A stretch of 64,000 nt of DNA from Silanimonas sp021297925 (GCA_027532825.1 JAPZTL010000004.1:447077-511076); one strand, 5' to 3'; positions 8,483-18,182 are shown, counted from the first letter of the stretch. Numbers and translations: made by a program. Notes: a model not told the origin generated them from the letters alone.

Positions 8483-8631
8483 GTGTCCTCCCCAGGACGC
8501 GGCGCGGTGGCCGCAATTGACTTGCTCTTCACCGATGGCAGTCTATGCGCCGTTGGGGGTGGGCCCATAGGCCGGAAGTCACGTCGCGCCGCGGCGCACC
8601 GGGACGGCGGAACAGCGAGAGGGGGAAGGCC

Positions 8632-9405
8632 GTGGAATGGATCATCGTCTCGGCCTGCGCGCTGCTGGCCTCGATGCTCACGCTGTTCTCGGGATTCGGG
8701 CTCGGCACCCTGCTGATGCCCGTGGTGGCGCTGTTCTTCCCGCTGGAAGTGGCCATCGCCCTCACCGCCGTCGTGCACCTCGCCAACAACGTCTTCAAGG
8801 CGGCGATGCTCGGAAGGCACGCGGACCGCTCGGTGCTGCTGGCCTTCGGCTTGCCATCGCTGCTCGCCGCGCTCGTCGGGGCTTGGGTCCTGACCGCGCT
8901 CGCGGACCTGCCGCCGATCCTCCGCTACCCGCTGTTCGATGCCGAGCAGTCCGTGCATCCGGTGAAGCTGGCCATCGGCAGCCTGATCCTCGTCTTCGCC
9001 GTGCTGGAAATGTCGCCGCGCTTCGCGCGCCTGAGCGTGCCGAAGCGCTTCCTCCCACTGGGCGGCTTCCTGAGTGGCTTCTTCGGCGGACTGTCCGGCC
9101 ACCAGGGCGCGCTGCGCAGCCTGTTCCTCGTCAAGGCGGGCTTGAGCAAGGAGGCCTACCTCGGCACGGGCGTGCTGGTGGCCCTCGCGGTCGACCTGAG
9201 CCGCCTCGGCGTCTACGCCACCGCCATGGCCGAACAGGCGGCGTCGATCGATTGGGGCTTGGCGGCGAGCGCCTCGGTGGCGGCGTTCGCCGGAGCCTTC
9301 GCCGGCACCCGCTTGATGCACAAGGTCACGCTGGTCGGGGTGCAGCGCCTCGTGGCCGCGCTGTTGTTCGTGGTCGGGCTGGGGCTTGTCAGCGGCCTGC
9401 TGTGA
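8632..9405 (+). CDS. TauE/SafE-family membrane transporter (sulfite exporter-like permease)
   Basis: This is a 257-residue integral membrane protein with about eight hydrophobic segments. The GTG at 8632 is chosen because GAGGGGGAAGG sits 2-12 nt upstream and the first membrane helix (WIIVSACALLASMLTLFSGF) begins at once; an upstream in-frame ATG at 8545 would add a non-membrane Arg-rich leader. Family features include FSGFGLGTLLMPVVALFFP near the N-terminus and the repeat-related FLSGFFGGLSGHQGALRS in the middle. Family members move sulfite or organosulfonates, but the substrate here is unknown. It is transcribed away from the LolA-like gene. Confidence 0.85.
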   Translation: MEWIIVSACALLASMLTLFSGFGLGTLLMPVVALFFPLEVAIALTAVVHLANNVFKAAMLGRHADRSVLLAFGLPSLLAALVGAWVLTALADLPPILRYPLFDAEQSVHPVKLAIGSLILVFAVLEMSPRFARLSVPKRFLPLGGFLSGFFGGLSGHQGALRSLFLVKAGLSKEAYLGTGVLVALAVDLSRLGVYATAMAEQAASIDWGLAASASVAAFAGAFAGTRLMHKVTLVGVQRLVAALLFVVGLGLVSGLL

Positions 9406-9419
9406 GGCCGCGCGGGGGC

Positions 9420-11348
9420 CTAGCGCCCTTGCCAGAGCAACTGCAGGCCGATCGAACGTTCCGGCGCCAGGGCGGAGAGCACGTCGGCGGTGGCGAAGTA
9501 GCGCTGGTCGAGCGCATTGCGCACGAACACGCGCAGCTCGAGGTCGTCGCGCAGCCGGAAACCCGCATCGAGGTCGAGCGTATCGACGGCGCTCCGCGCC
9601 ACTTCTTCGAAGCCCGGCCGCTGCATCCGCGAGCGATGCGCGTACCGGAGTGCGAAGTCGTGGCGATCGCCCTTGTGCCGTGCCTCGAGTGCGAGGTCCG
9701 GCGGGCCGATGCCGTAGAGCGCCAGGCCGGTGCGCCGATCCTCGCCCCGCGTCCACGCCCCGCTGGCGCGCAGCGACCATCGTTCGTCGAGGCGGAGGTC
9801 GACTTCGGTCTCCACGCCGTAGAGCCGCGCCTCGCCGATGTTCACGTAGCCGTTGAGGTCGCCCTGCAGGCGGGCCAACTGGATGAGGTCGTCGACGCCC
9901 ATCCGCCACACGTGCGTCGAGCCGGACCACGGGCCGGTGTTCCAGCCGAAGCCGAGGTCGATGCCCAGCGAGTGCTCCGAGCCGAGGTCCGGATTGCCGG
10001 CGATGTCGCCCTGCGCCGTCACGCCGCTGAAGTAGCGTTCCTCCAGCGTCGGGAAGCGGTAGCCGGAGGACAGGTTGAGCGTCCAGCGCGTTCCCGCGGT
10101 CGGCCGCCACACGGCTCCGGCGGTGAAGGCGGCATCGGCATCGTCGGCCTCGGCGCCGCGCTGGCGCTGCGTGACGCGCGTGCCACGCGCGCCGAGTTCG
10201 AGGTCGAGCGTGGTGGACAGCGCCCAATCGGCGATCGCGAACGCCGAGAGGTTGGCTTCGCGCGCGTCCTTCAGGCTGTACGTGCGGTTGGCGAGCGTGC
10301 CGCGGGCGTCGAAGCCGTCGACGTCGCGGCGGCCGAGGTATTCGAGCCCGAGGTTGTAGTCCAGCGCGCCGGCCTGGAAGCGGCGCTGCAGCGTGAGGCC
10401 GAGGTCCGTGCTTTCGATCGAAGCGAAGGTGTCGGGCGAGCCCGGGCGCTGGTTGAGCGTGTCGAGGCGCTGCGCATGCCCGCGCAGGCCGAGTTCGAGG
10501 CCGTTGGCGTGGCGCAGGCGCAGGCGGCCGATGCTGTGGCGGTCGATCGGGTAGGTGGTGCTGCGCGCGGGGAAACGGCTGTTTGACTTGCCAATGTCGG
10601 TGCTGCGCGAGGGCATCAGCAGGGCATCCACGTCGAGGTCGCCGACGCGCGTGCGAACCTGCAGCACCGCCGAGTCACGCTGGTAAGCCGTGTTCAGCCG
10701 CGTACCGTCGGGGGCCTCGGTATTGCCGGCCTCGTGGCGTGCCACGGCCAGCGAGAAGGTGTCGCTGCCGGTGGCGGCCATCAGCAACTGCTCGTCGCCG
10801 CCGCTGGCGAGGCGGGCGGCCAGCGTCGGGACATCGAACCAACGCGGCTCGACGGACACGGCGCCGCCGAGGGCGCCCGGCCCGAAATGCGTGACCGCCG
10901 GGCCGCGCGTCACCGAGACGTCGCCGAGCAGCAGCGGGTCGACGAAGGACAGTGGCACGCCGGCGCGACGTTGGGCGGTGATCGGCATGCCGCCCACCAA
11001 GGTCAGGATGGCGTTGCCGCCGTTGCCTCGGATCGAGAACGTTTCGAACAAACCGTTCTGTCCGGTGGCGGCCACGCCGGGCGTGCGGAGCACCCAGTCC
11101 TGCACGTCGACGGGCGCGGCGACCGCGTCGCGGTAGTCGAGGGTGTCGGTGGCCAGCGCGCTCGGCCAGTCGGCCGCGGTCCCTCGTGCGGTCACCTCGA
11201 CCGGACCGAGCCGCGTCGGCGGTGCTTCGACCGGCGTCGGGGGAAGCGGAGCCTCCTCGTCTTCCGGTTGGGCCCGGGCGTGCGGGGAGGCGAACAAGGC
11301 GGCGAGCATCGCAGCGACCAGCGCACGGTGTTGAACAGCGTGGACCAC
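9420..11348 (-). CDS. TonB-dependent outer-membrane receptor
   Basis: This 642-residue protein starts at GTG 11348, which has GGAG 8 nt upstream and leads into a signal peptide (ALVAAMLAALFASPHARAQ). A plug domain follows a Pro-rich linker (VEVTARG, DVQDWVLRTPGVAATGQNG, FSIRGNGGNAILTLVGGMP, GDVSVTRGPAVTHFGPGALGG), then a 22-strand-type barrel with alternating aromatic strands. The C-terminus (RSIGLQLLWQGR) resembles a terminal strand but ends in Arg rather than the usual aromatic. The plug motifs fit a vitamin or metal-chelate receptor, but the ligand cannot be assigned. It is convergent with the TauE-like gene and divergent from the second BNR gene. Confidence 0.9.
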   Translation of the reverse strand: MVHAVQHRALVAAMLAALFASPHARAQPEDEEAPLPPTPVEAPPTRLGPVEVTARGTAADWPSALATDTLDYRDAVAAPVDVQDWVLRTPGVAATGQNGLFETFSIRGNGGNAILTLVGGMPITAQRRAGVPLSFVDPLLLGDVSVTRGPAVTHFGPGALGGAVSVEPRWFDVPTLAARLASGGDEQLLMAATGSDTFSLAVARHEAGNTEAPDGTRLNTAYQRDSAVLQVRTRVGDLDVDALLMPSRSTDIGKSNSRFPARSTTYPIDRHSIGRLRLRHANGLELGLRGHAQRLDTLNQRPGSPDTFASIESTDLGLTLQRRFQAGALDYNLGLEYLGRRDVDGFDARGTLANRTYSLKDAREANLSAFAIADWALSTTLDLELGARGTRVTQRQRGAEADDADAAFTAGAVWRPTAGTRWTLNLSSGYRFPTLEERYFSGVTAQGDIAGNPDLGSEHSLGIDLGFGWNTGPWSGSTHVWRMGVDDLIQLARLQGDLNGYVNIGEARLYGVETEVDLRLDERWSLRASGAWTRGEDRRTGLALYGIGPPDLALEARHKGDRHDFALRYAHRSRMQRPGFEEVARSAVDTLDLDAGFRLRDDLELRVFVRNALDQRYFATADVLSALAPERSIGLQLLWQGR

Positions 11349-11497
11349 GTACCGGTCTCCATGGCCGACGTCGTCGGCCTTCGGGGCGCGGCGAGGATAG
11401 CCGAGCCGCGTGCCGGCACCTACCCGGCGCGCAGTGCATGGCACACACTGGCGGCGCATCCCTCGGCGCCTCGACCGCCACACTTCGGAGACCTTGC

Positions 11498-14400
11498 ATG
11501 AGAACCGCGACATGGATCGGCGCCCTGCTGGTGTTCGGCCTCGCCACGACGGCGGCGGCCCGACCGACGCCCGGCGCGCCGAGCACGCCCGAACAGCGTG
11601 CGGCGGCGTGGCAGCAGCACCAGCGCATGGAAGCGGCGTCGCCGTTCCGCGGCCTTGGCTGGCGCAGCATCGGCCCCACGGAGCAGGGCGGCCGCGTGAT
11701 GGATTTCGCCTCCGTGCCCGGCCAGCCGTACACCTACTACGTTGCCTACGCGACGGGCGGTGTGTGGAAGACCACCAATGACGGCGGTTCGTTCGAGCCG
11801 CTGACCGACCACCTGCCGAACACCGTCGTCGGCGCGATCGCCGTCGATCCATCTGCGCCCGAGACGCTGTGGGTCGGCAGCGGCGAGCCCAGCGCCGCGC
11901 GCTCGAACTATGGCGGCCATGGCGTGTTCGTGAGCCGCGACGGCGGCAAGACCTTTGCGCCCAAGGGACTGGCCGGCACCGATCGCATCGCGTCGATCGT
12001 CGTCGACCCCCGCGATGGGCGTCGCGTGCTGGTCGCCGCCGCGGGCAAGCTCTATTCGCCCGGTGGCCAGCGTGGCGTGTTCCTCACCGAAGACGGCGGC
12101 GAGACGTGGACCCACGTGCTCGTGCCGTCGAATGACTGGACGGGGGCCAGCGACCTCGTGATCGATCCGAGCCGCCCCGACGTGCTGTACGCGGCGCTCT
12201 GGGACCGCCAGCGCGCGCCGTGGCAGTTCACCGAAGCCGGCGACGGTTCGGGCATCCACAAATCGACCGACGGCGGCCGCACGTGGCGCCGGCTCGACGG
12301 CGGCCTGCCGCAGGGCGACACGGTGGGGCGCATCGGCCTTGCGGTGGCGCGCAGCCGGCCCGACACGGTGTACGCGACGATCGAACATTGGGCGCCCTTG
12401 CCCGAGGCGCTGCAGGACCTCGGTGATCGGCCGCTCTCGCCGCAGCGCCTGAAGGCCATGAGCCGCGAGGAATTCCTCGCCCAGGACCCCGCGGAGATCG
12501 AGGGCTTCATCCGCGGCGCCGACCTGCCGGTGGAGCTCGATGCCAAGACCCTCCTCGACGGCGTGCGCGACGGATCGATCACGCTGCCGATGCTGATCAG
12601 CCGCCTCGAGGACGGCAACGCCGCGCTGTTCGACAACCCGACCTGGGGTCACACCGTGTGGCGCACCGACGACGGCGGCAGCACGTGGCGTCGCACCCAT
12701 GACACGCCGATCCGCGAGGTCACCTATTCCTACGGCTACTACTTCGCCGAAGTGGCCGTCGATCCGAGCGACGCCGAGCGCGTCTACACGATGGGCGTGC
12801 CGCTGATCGTCTCTTCGGATGGCGGCAAGACCTGGGAGGGCTACGCCAACCATCCCAGCGTGCACGTCGACCACCACGCGCTGTGGATCGACCCGAACCA
12901 TCCCCAGCGCCTGCTGCTCGGCAACGACGGTGGCTTGGACGTGAGCCACGACCGCGGCGTGACCTGGCGCAAGCTCGACGCGCAGCCCGTGGGCCAGTTC
13001 TACACGATCTATGCCGACATGGCCGAGCCGTACAACGTCTACGGCGGCCTGCAGGACAACGGCACGTGGAGGGGCAGCAGCCGCACGCGCTGGGAGCTCG
13101 GCGAGGGCTGGTCCTTCCTCAACGGCGGCGACGGCATGTGGGTGGCGGTGGACGACGAGTCCGGCGACACCTACACCGGCTACCAGTTCGGCTACTACAC
13201 GCGCATCGATCGCGAGGGCCGTCGCCACGACGTGCGTCCGCGCGCACCGCTTGCCGACCCGGTGCTGCGCTACAACTGGAGCACGCCGGTCATCCTCTCG
13301 CCGCACGACGCGCGCACGGTCTACATGGCGGCGAACCGCCTCTACCGCTCGTTCGACCGCGGCCGCAGCTGGACCGCGATCAGCCCTGATCTCACCCGCT
13401 CCACGCGTCGCGGCAACGTGCCCTTCGCCACCATCACCACGGTGTCGGAATCGCCGCTGCACTTCGGCCGCATCGGCGTCGGCACCGACGACGGCCACGT
13501 CCACGTGACCCGCGACGGCGGCGCGCGCTGGCAGCAGGTCGACGCGCGGCTCCCGGCGGATCGCTGGGTGAGCCGCGTCGAGCTCTCGCGCCATGCCGAG
13601 GAGCGCCTCTACCTCGCCCTCAACGGCTACCGGCAGGACGACGACCGCGTCTACCTGTACCGCAGCGACGACTTCGGAAAGAGCTGGACGTCGATCGCGG
13701 CAGGCTTGCCATCGGAGCCGGTGAACGTGATCCGCGAGGACACGGTGAATCCGGATGTGCTCTACGTCGGCACCGACCGCGGCGTCTATGTGAGCCTCGA
13801 TCGCGGGCAAGCCTGGCAGGCCCTCGATGGCGGCTTGCCGAACGTGCCGGTGCACGACCTGTTCGTGCACCCGAGGGATCGCGAACTCATTGCCGGCACG
13901 CACGGCCGCAGCGCCTGGGTGGTCGACGTGCTGCCGGTGCAGCAGCTCGACGCCACGGTGCGGGCCTCGGCGGTGCACTTGTTCCACATCGACGGCCTGC
14001 AGGCTTCGCGCGACTGGCGCCGTCGCCCCGACCCGTGGTTCGACCGTCCGGAGCACCTGCCCGAGCTGCGCGGCACCTTCTGGGCGAAGCAGGCCGGCAC
14101 CGTGCAGTTCCGCCTGCTGGATGCCAAGGACCGCCCGTTGGCGCAGTTCGAGCGCGCAGCCATCGACGGGCTCAACAGCTTCGCCTGGGACCTGCAGCTC
14201 GACGCCAGCCTCGTTGCCGCCGCGGAGAAGCAGGCCCTCGAAGCCCTCGCCGCGGACCAGCGCGGGCTGCGCCAGAACCAGCCGTACGCGGAGTCGATCC
14301 GCTTGGGCCATCGCCTGTATCCGGTGCCGGGCCGCTACACGCTGGAGGTGGCCCATGCCGGCGTGACGCACCGCAGCGCGTTCGACATCGAGGCGCCGAA

Positions 14401-14533
14401 GGCCCCGACGCCGCGCTGGACGCCGCCCTTCAAGCTGCGTGGCGACGACGAGGGTGGTCGCACGCAGAACGACGAGCGTCCGCACCCCCGCGCCGGTGCG
14501 CGTGGCCGGCCGTTCGCGATGCCGGGGAAGTAA
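11498..14533 (+). CDS. Secreted BNR/VPS10-like multi-propeller protein, paralogue of the 4521-7727 gene
   Basis: This is a 1011-residue exported protein; ATG 11498 has CGGAG 7 nt upstream and a signal peptide (MRTATWIGALLVFGLATTAAA). Asp-box repeats are plentiful (TTNDGGSFEP, SRDGGKTFAP, TEDGGETWTH, STDGGRTWRR, TDDGGSTWRR, SSDGGKTWEG, TRDGGARWQQ). It shares long parallel stretches with the upstream paralogue, such as YNVYGGLQDNGTW against YQVYGGLQDNSSW, and GTHGRSAWVVDV against GTHGRGLWIIDD. The C-terminal tail is Arg/Gly-rich. It is transcribed away from the TonB receptor across about 150 bp that must hold both promoters. No enzyme residues could be assigned. Confidence 0.88.
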   Translation: MRTATWIGALLVFGLATTAAARPTPGAPSTPEQRAAAWQQHQRMEAASPFRGLGWRSIGPTEQGGRVMDFASVPGQPYTYYVAYATGGVWKTTNDGGSFEPLTDHLPNTVVGAIAVDPSAPETLWVGSGEPSAARSNYGGHGVFVSRDGGKTFAPKGLAGTDRIASIVVDPRDGRRVLVAAAGKLYSPGGQRGVFLTEDGGETWTHVLVPSNDWTGASDLVIDPSRPDVLYAALWDRQRAPWQFTEAGDGSGIHKSTDGGRTWRRLDGGLPQGDTVGRIGLAVARSRPDTVYATIEHWAPLPEALQDLGDRPLSPQRLKAMSREEFLAQDPAEIEGFIRGADLPVELDAKTLLDGVRDGSITLPMLISRLEDGNAALFDNPTWGHTVWRTDDGGSTWRRTHDTPIREVTYSYGYYFAEVAVDPSDAERVYTMGVPLIVSSDGGKTWEGYANHPSVHVDHHALWIDPNHPQRLLLGNDGGLDVSHDRGVTWRKLDAQPVGQFYTIYADMAEPYNVYGGLQDNGTWRGSSRTRWELGEGWSFLNGGDGMWVAVDDESGDTYTGYQFGYYTRIDREGRRHDVRPRAPLADPVLRYNWSTPVILSPHDARTVYMAANRLYRSFDRGRSWTAISPDLTRSTRRGNVPFATITTVSESPLHFGRIGVGTDDGHVHVTRDGGARWQQVDARLPADRWVSRVELSRHAEERLYLALNGYRQDDDRVYLYRSDDFGKSWTSIAAGLPSEPVNVIREDTVNPDVLYVGTDRGVYVSLDRGQAWQALDGGLPNVPVHDLFVHPRDRELIAGTHGRSAWVVDVLPVQQLDATVRASAVHLFHIDGLQASRDWRRRPDPWFDRPEHLPELRGTFWAKQAGTVQFRLLDAKDRPLAQFERAAIDGLNSFAWDLQLDASLVAAAEKQALEALAADQRGLRQNQPYAESIRLGHRLYPVPGRYTLEVAHAGVTHRSAFDIEAPKAPTPRWTPPFKLRGDDEGGRTQNDERPHPRAGARGRPFAMPGK

Positions 14534-14550
14534 GCGCCCGAGACCGAGCT

Positions 14551-14577
14551 GCCCGCCGCGCGATCAGCGCGGTGGGC
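14551..14577. terminator. Hairpin between convergent BNR and methyltransferase genes
   Basis: GCCCGCCGCG pairs with CGCGGTGGGC (one G-T wobble) around a 7-nt loop. It lies 18 nt past the BNR stop and overlaps the stop of the opposing methyltransferase gene. There is no T-run; it could act in both directions. Confidence 0.4.
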
Positions 14578-15472
14578 GCCGGCCCGAGCGGGCCGGGGTC
14601 GCGCCCCGGCCCTTCGTCGCGAAGACGCCGTCGAGCTTCCGCTCCGCGCGGAAGCCGGCTTTCTCCAGCCGCTTGATGACCTCGCCTGGCACGTCACGGC
14701 CGCTGGTCTTCGCGTTCGGCGTGCCGGTGTAGTGGAAGAGTGGCGCGCCGGGTTTCAGGACGCGCGCGAGTTGGTCGTAGAAGGCCTGCGAATAGAGCTC
14801 GCCGGCGATGCCGAAGCGCGGCGGGTCGTGCAGGGCCGCGTCGAAATGCGCGTCGGGCAGGGCGGTGATCGCCAGCGTCACGTCGCCCTCGGTCAGCGCG
14901 AAACGACCGGCGCTCGCCGGATCGTCGACGTCCGGCGACCACGGGTTCAGGCGCCGCAGCCACACCACGTCGGGGTTCTTCTCGAAGCTCTGCACGTGGG
15001 CGGCCCCGCTCGCCAGCGCGTGCGCCGCGTAGTAGCCGAGGCCGCCGCAGCAATCGAGCAGGCGCCTGCCCCGTGGCTGCACCAGCGCGACCTTGGTGGC
15101 CGCGTCGTCCCATGGGGAGACCTGCGCGGTCGGCAGCATCTTGATGCCGTCGATCTCGAACGTGGGCGGGCCCCACTCGGTCGGGATGAGCTTGATCAGC
15201 GCGCGGCCGAAGCGCTGCACCGGCTGCCAGTCGGTGCTGCCGCTGCCCGTGGGCAACGCGGCGTAGAAGCTCCGGTCCTTGAACGCGTCTTCGGGCGCGG
15301 GCCAAGGCCAGCACGCGCCGTGCCAGGTGAAGCCTTCCGCGTCGATCGCGATATCGCTCTCGGTGCGGCCGGCATCGAGCGAGCCGCGCCAGGCCGCGTC
15401 ACCGCGGGCGCGAGCGGCACGCAGCGCGTCGATGGCGTCGCGCGTGAGCAGGGGCGAGAGCAGGCGGCTCAT
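14564..15472 (-). CDS. Class I SAM-dependent methyltransferase
   Basis: This is a 302-residue cytoplasmic protein. The Rossmann-type SAM site is visible as RRLLDCCGGLGYYAAHAL (motif I), an acidic end of strand 2 in VQSFEKNPD, and ALHDPPRFG, which takes the place of the D/N-P-P-Y/F motif used by N- and RNA-base methyltransferases. The N-terminal ~120 residues form a separate domain. The HDPPRF motif suggests a base or amide substrate, with RNA the likeliest, but no target can be named. DUF3297 lies 40 bp upstream on the same strand. Confidence 0.8.
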   Translation of the reverse strand: MSRLLSPLLTRDAIDALRAARARGDAAWRGSLDAGRTESDIAIDAEGFTWHGACWPWPAPEDAFKDRSFYAALPTGSGSTDWQPVQRFGRALIKLIPTEWGPPTFEIDGIKMLPTAQVSPWDDAATKVALVQPRGRRLLDCCGGLGYYAAHALASGAAHVQSFEKNPDVVWLRRLNPWSPDVDDPASAGRFALTEGDVTLAITALPDAHFDAALHDPPRFGIAGELYSQAFYDQLARVLKPGAPLFHYTGTPNAKTSGRDVPGEVIKRLEKAGFRAERKLDGVFATKGRGATPARSGRRPPR

Positions 15473-15512
15473 CCGGGGCGGGCGTCCGCTGGCGCAGGGC
15501 GAGGCCGGTGGC

Positions 15513-15749
15513 TCAGGTCAGGAAGCGCGCTTCGACCGTGCCCTTGAGTTTGATGGTCATGGGACGGCCGCGGCGGTCGAGCGCCTTGCCGGCCGGCACG
15601 AGGATCCAGCCCTCGCTGACGCAGTACTCCTCGACGTCGGTGCGCTCGTTGCCGTTGAAGCGGATGCCGATGCCGCGTTCGAGGGCGGCGGGGTCGTGGA
15701 ACTTGGAACGCGGGTCGTTCGAGAGGCGGTCGGGGGCGGTGTCGGTCAT
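15513..15749 (-). CDS. DUF3297 family protein
   Basis: This small soluble protein has the DUF3297 signature SNDPRSKFHDPAALERGIGIRFNG...VEEYCVSEGWILVPAGKALDRRG...MTIKLKG. I used the ATG at 15747-15749 (MTDTAPDRLSNDPRS) because family members begin there, giving 78 residues; an ATG at 15765-15767 would add six. Function is unknown. It is a compact beta-rich conserved protein common in Proteobacteria. It is followed by the methyltransferase gene and preceded by the amidohydrolase gene on the same strand. Confidence 0.85.
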   Translation of the reverse strand: MTDTAPDRLSNDPRSKFHDPAALERGIGIRFNGNERTDVEEYCVSEGWILVPAGKALDRRGRPMTIKLKGTVEARFLT

Positions 15750-15806
15750 GTCGTCGGTCGTCGTCATGGGGCGCGGCCCGGCGGGCCGGGCGCGCACGGT
15801 AGCAGG

Positions 15807-17852
15807 TCAGGGCGCCGACGGCGCGGGCTTCACCAGCGCCGGGGCGGCCGAGAAGGGCGTGACGCCGAAGGCCGGGTAGATCTCGGCGGGGAAGAACACC
15901 GTGCCGTCCTTGACGACCAGGCGCGTCTGGCGCAGGAGGCCAAGGTCCTTCGTCGGGTCGCCAGGCACCAGGAAGAAGTCGGCGAGCTTGCCGCGCTCGA
16001 TGCTGCCGAGCGACTCGCCCTGGCCCTGGTAGCGGGCCATGTCCAGCGTGGCGCGCCGCAGCGCCTCGGCCGGGGTGAAGCCGGCCTCGACGAACAGTTC
16101 CAGTTCGCGGTGGAAGGCGAGGCCGCCGCCGAGGTCGGTGCCGGGGATCAGGAACACGCCGCGCTCGTGCATCTCGCGGACGGTGGCGAGGATCTTGCCG
16201 AAGGCGCCGGCATAGGCCTCCCGGTCGCCGGGCTTTGACATGTCGGTCCACGCGCGCTTGGCGCTGCGCTGGGCGCCGACGGGCAGGTTCGCGAACACCG
16301 CCTGCTGGCCGCGCGGGATGGCGCCGTCCTGGTTGAGCAGCAGGTTCTCGTGGATGGCGATGGTCGGCTCGACCGCCACCTTCCTGCCGACGATGGTGTC
16401 CATGGTCGTGCGCACGCGCGGCGACTGCAGGTCGAGGGCGTCGAGGCGCGACAGCGCGGTCAGCCGCAGCAGGGTGCGCGTGTCCTCCTCGGGGCCCAGC
16501 ACCCAGCCGAGCATGATCTGGTTGATGTGGGTCAGTTCGTCGTAGCCGGCGGCCATCATCGCGTCGGCGTTGCTGAAGGCCGGGATGTGGCCGGAGACGC
16601 GCAGCCCGAGGCGGTGGGCCTCGGCCGCGGCCTTGGCCGACCAGTCCGGGCGCATGCTGTTGTAGAGCTTCACCTGGTTGAAGCCGCGGGCGGCGTACCA
16701 GCGCACGGCGTCCAGCGTCTCGGCCTCGTTCTTCACGAGGATGCCGTTGTTGGCCGAGAACGGGCTGCGGCCCTCGATGAAGCCCGCCGGCGTGATGCGC
16801 GGGCCGGCGATGCGGCCGTCCTCGATGTTGCGGATGAGGCGGTCGAGCACCGCGTTGTCGTTGCCCATGTCGCGGACCGAGGTGATGCCCGCGGCGAGGT
16901 TCATCAGGGTGCGGTTCTGGCCGATGTGGCCGTGCATTTCCCACAGCCCGGGCACCAGCGTGCCGCCTTCGCCGTCGACCACCCATTCGCCCGGCGTGCC
17001 GGGCGCATCCGCCGGCTGCACGCCGGCGATGCGGTCACGGAACACGACGACGCTCGACAGCGCGCCGACCGTCCCGGACTCCGGGTCGAACACGCGGACG
17101 TTGCGGATGCGCAGCGGCCCATCGGGGCGGTGGGCGAGGCGACGGGACAGGGCTTCGAAGCGTTCGGTGCCGAGCCGGGCGGCGAGTTCACGCAAGCGCG
17201 GCGCGTCGGCCTCATAGCCCTCGCGCAGGGTCACGCCGCGGGGCGAGATCACGGCGAACAGGTCCCCGTCCGCTTCCAGTAGCAGGTTGGTCGGGTCGTA
17301 GTCGAGGCCGGAGAGCGCGACGACCTGCACGGCCTGCTTCTTCGCACCGGTACCGACCTCGATCGTCTCGCCGGGCTCCAGCCGCAGCGTGCCGCCGGGC
17401 AGGGTGGCGAGGGCGCCGTCGTCGTCGGCGCGCAGCGCCCGGGCATACAGCCCAAGGGCCCAGGGGCTCGACGACTGCGCGACGTACATCGCGCCGCCAT
17501 CGCCATCGCCTTCGCCGGTGCCGGTGCTGTCGCGCCAGGAGGCGGTGCCACCGCGGCGCTCGTAGCGCTCGTCGACCTTGCTGCCGAACGTCGTCGTGCC
17601 GGTGATGGTCCAGCCGGTCGGCCGGCCGTCGGCGCCCAGGGTCAGGGCCTCGGCGATGGTCGGCCCGCGCCCGTTGTCCTTGACGTCGTACTCGATGCGC
17701 ACCGTGTCGCCGTCCCGGGTGGCGATGAGGCGGCCGATCTCGGCCTCGACGCCGAGGACGCGGTAGCGCTGGACGTCGGCGGCGGTGGCGGCACCTGCGG
17801 CCAGCGCGAGGGCGGCGGCGAGCAGGGCGCGGGCGGGCAGGGGCGTGCGCAT
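15807..17852 (-). CDS. Secreted amidohydrolase-family protein
   Basis: This 681-residue protein has a signal peptide (MRTPLPARALLAAALALAAGAATAA), an N-terminal beta-rich domain of about 240 residues, and then an imidazolonepropionase/prolidase-like amidohydrolase domain. Metal-site features are HGHIGQN (the H-x-H motif), a candidate Lys/Arg region in GFNQVKLYNSM, the His of SGHIPAFSNADAM, and IPGTDLGGGLAFHRELEL with the late Asp. The C-terminus has the family's composite-barrel motif (GSIERGKLADFFLVPGDP). Exported members often act on peptides or lactones; the substrate here is unknown. It is divergent from the SemiSWEET gene with only about 60 bp between. Confidence 0.88.
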   Translation of the reverse strand: MRTPLPARALLAAALALAAGAATAADVQRYRVLGVEAEIGRLIATRDGDTVRIEYDVKDNGRGPTIAEALTLGADGRPTGWTITGTTTFGSKVDERYERRGGTASWRDSTGTGEGDGDGGAMYVAQSSSPWALGLYARALRADDDGALATLPGGTLRLEPGETIEVGTGAKKQAVQVVALSGLDYDPTNLLLEADGDLFAVISPRGVTLREGYEADAPRLRELAARLGTERFEALSRRLAHRPDGPLRIRNVRVFDPESGTVGALSSVVVFRDRIAGVQPADAPGTPGEWVVDGEGGTLVPGLWEMHGHIGQNRTLMNLAAGITSVRDMGNDNAVLDRLIRNIEDGRIAGPRITPAGFIEGRSPFSANNGILVKNEAETLDAVRWYAARGFNQVKLYNSMRPDWSAKAAAEAHRLGLRVSGHIPAFSNADAMMAAGYDELTHINQIMLGWVLGPEEDTRTLLRLTALSRLDALDLQSPRVRTTMDTIVGRKVAVEPTIAIHENLLLNQDGAIPRGQQAVFANLPVGAQRSAKRAWTDMSKPGDREAYAGAFGKILATVREMHERGVFLIPGTDLGGGLAFHRELELFVEAGFTPAEALRRATLDMARYQGQGESLGSIERGKLADFFLVPGDPTKDLGLLRQTRLVVKDGTVFFPAEIYPAFGVTPFSAAPALVKPAPSAP

Positions 17853-17912
17853 GCGAGGGTGTCCTCCAGTGGAGGGCGCACTGTACCCTCGCGGCCTCGC
17901 CCGGGGAGTCCC

Positions 17913-18182
17913 ATGGATCCGATCACCCTGCTCGGCCTCGCCGCCGCCTTCCTGACCAGCATCGCCTTCGTGCCGCAGGTCGTCCGCAATTTCCGGCGCC
18001 GCCATGTCGCCGACCTGTCCTGGTCCACCTTCGGGACCTTCACTGCCGGCGTGGTGCTTTGGCTGGGCTACGGCATCGCCATCGGGAGCCTGCCGATCAT
18101 CGTGGCCAACGTGTTCACGCTGGCGGTCAACGCCCTGAACCTCTGGCAGATGTGGGCCTACCGCGACCAGCCGGTCGACTGA
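17913..18182 (+). CDS. SemiSWEET-type PQ-loop sugar transporter subunit
   Basis: This 89-residue membrane protein has three transmembrane helices in the MtN3/PQ-loop pattern. Helix 1 carries the signature Pro-Gln (TSIAFVPQVVRNFRRR), followed by SWSTFGTFTAGVVLWLGYG and NVFTLAVNALNLWQMW. SemiSWEETs dimerise to form a sugar uniporter in the inner membrane. The length is exactly that of the family. It stands alone next to the amidohydrolase, and its substrate is not predictable. Confidence 0.92.
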   Translation: MDPITLLGLAAAFLTSIAFVPQVVRNFRRRHVADLSWSTFGTFTAGVVLWLGYGIAIGSLPIIVANVFTLAVNALNLWQMWAYRDQPVD

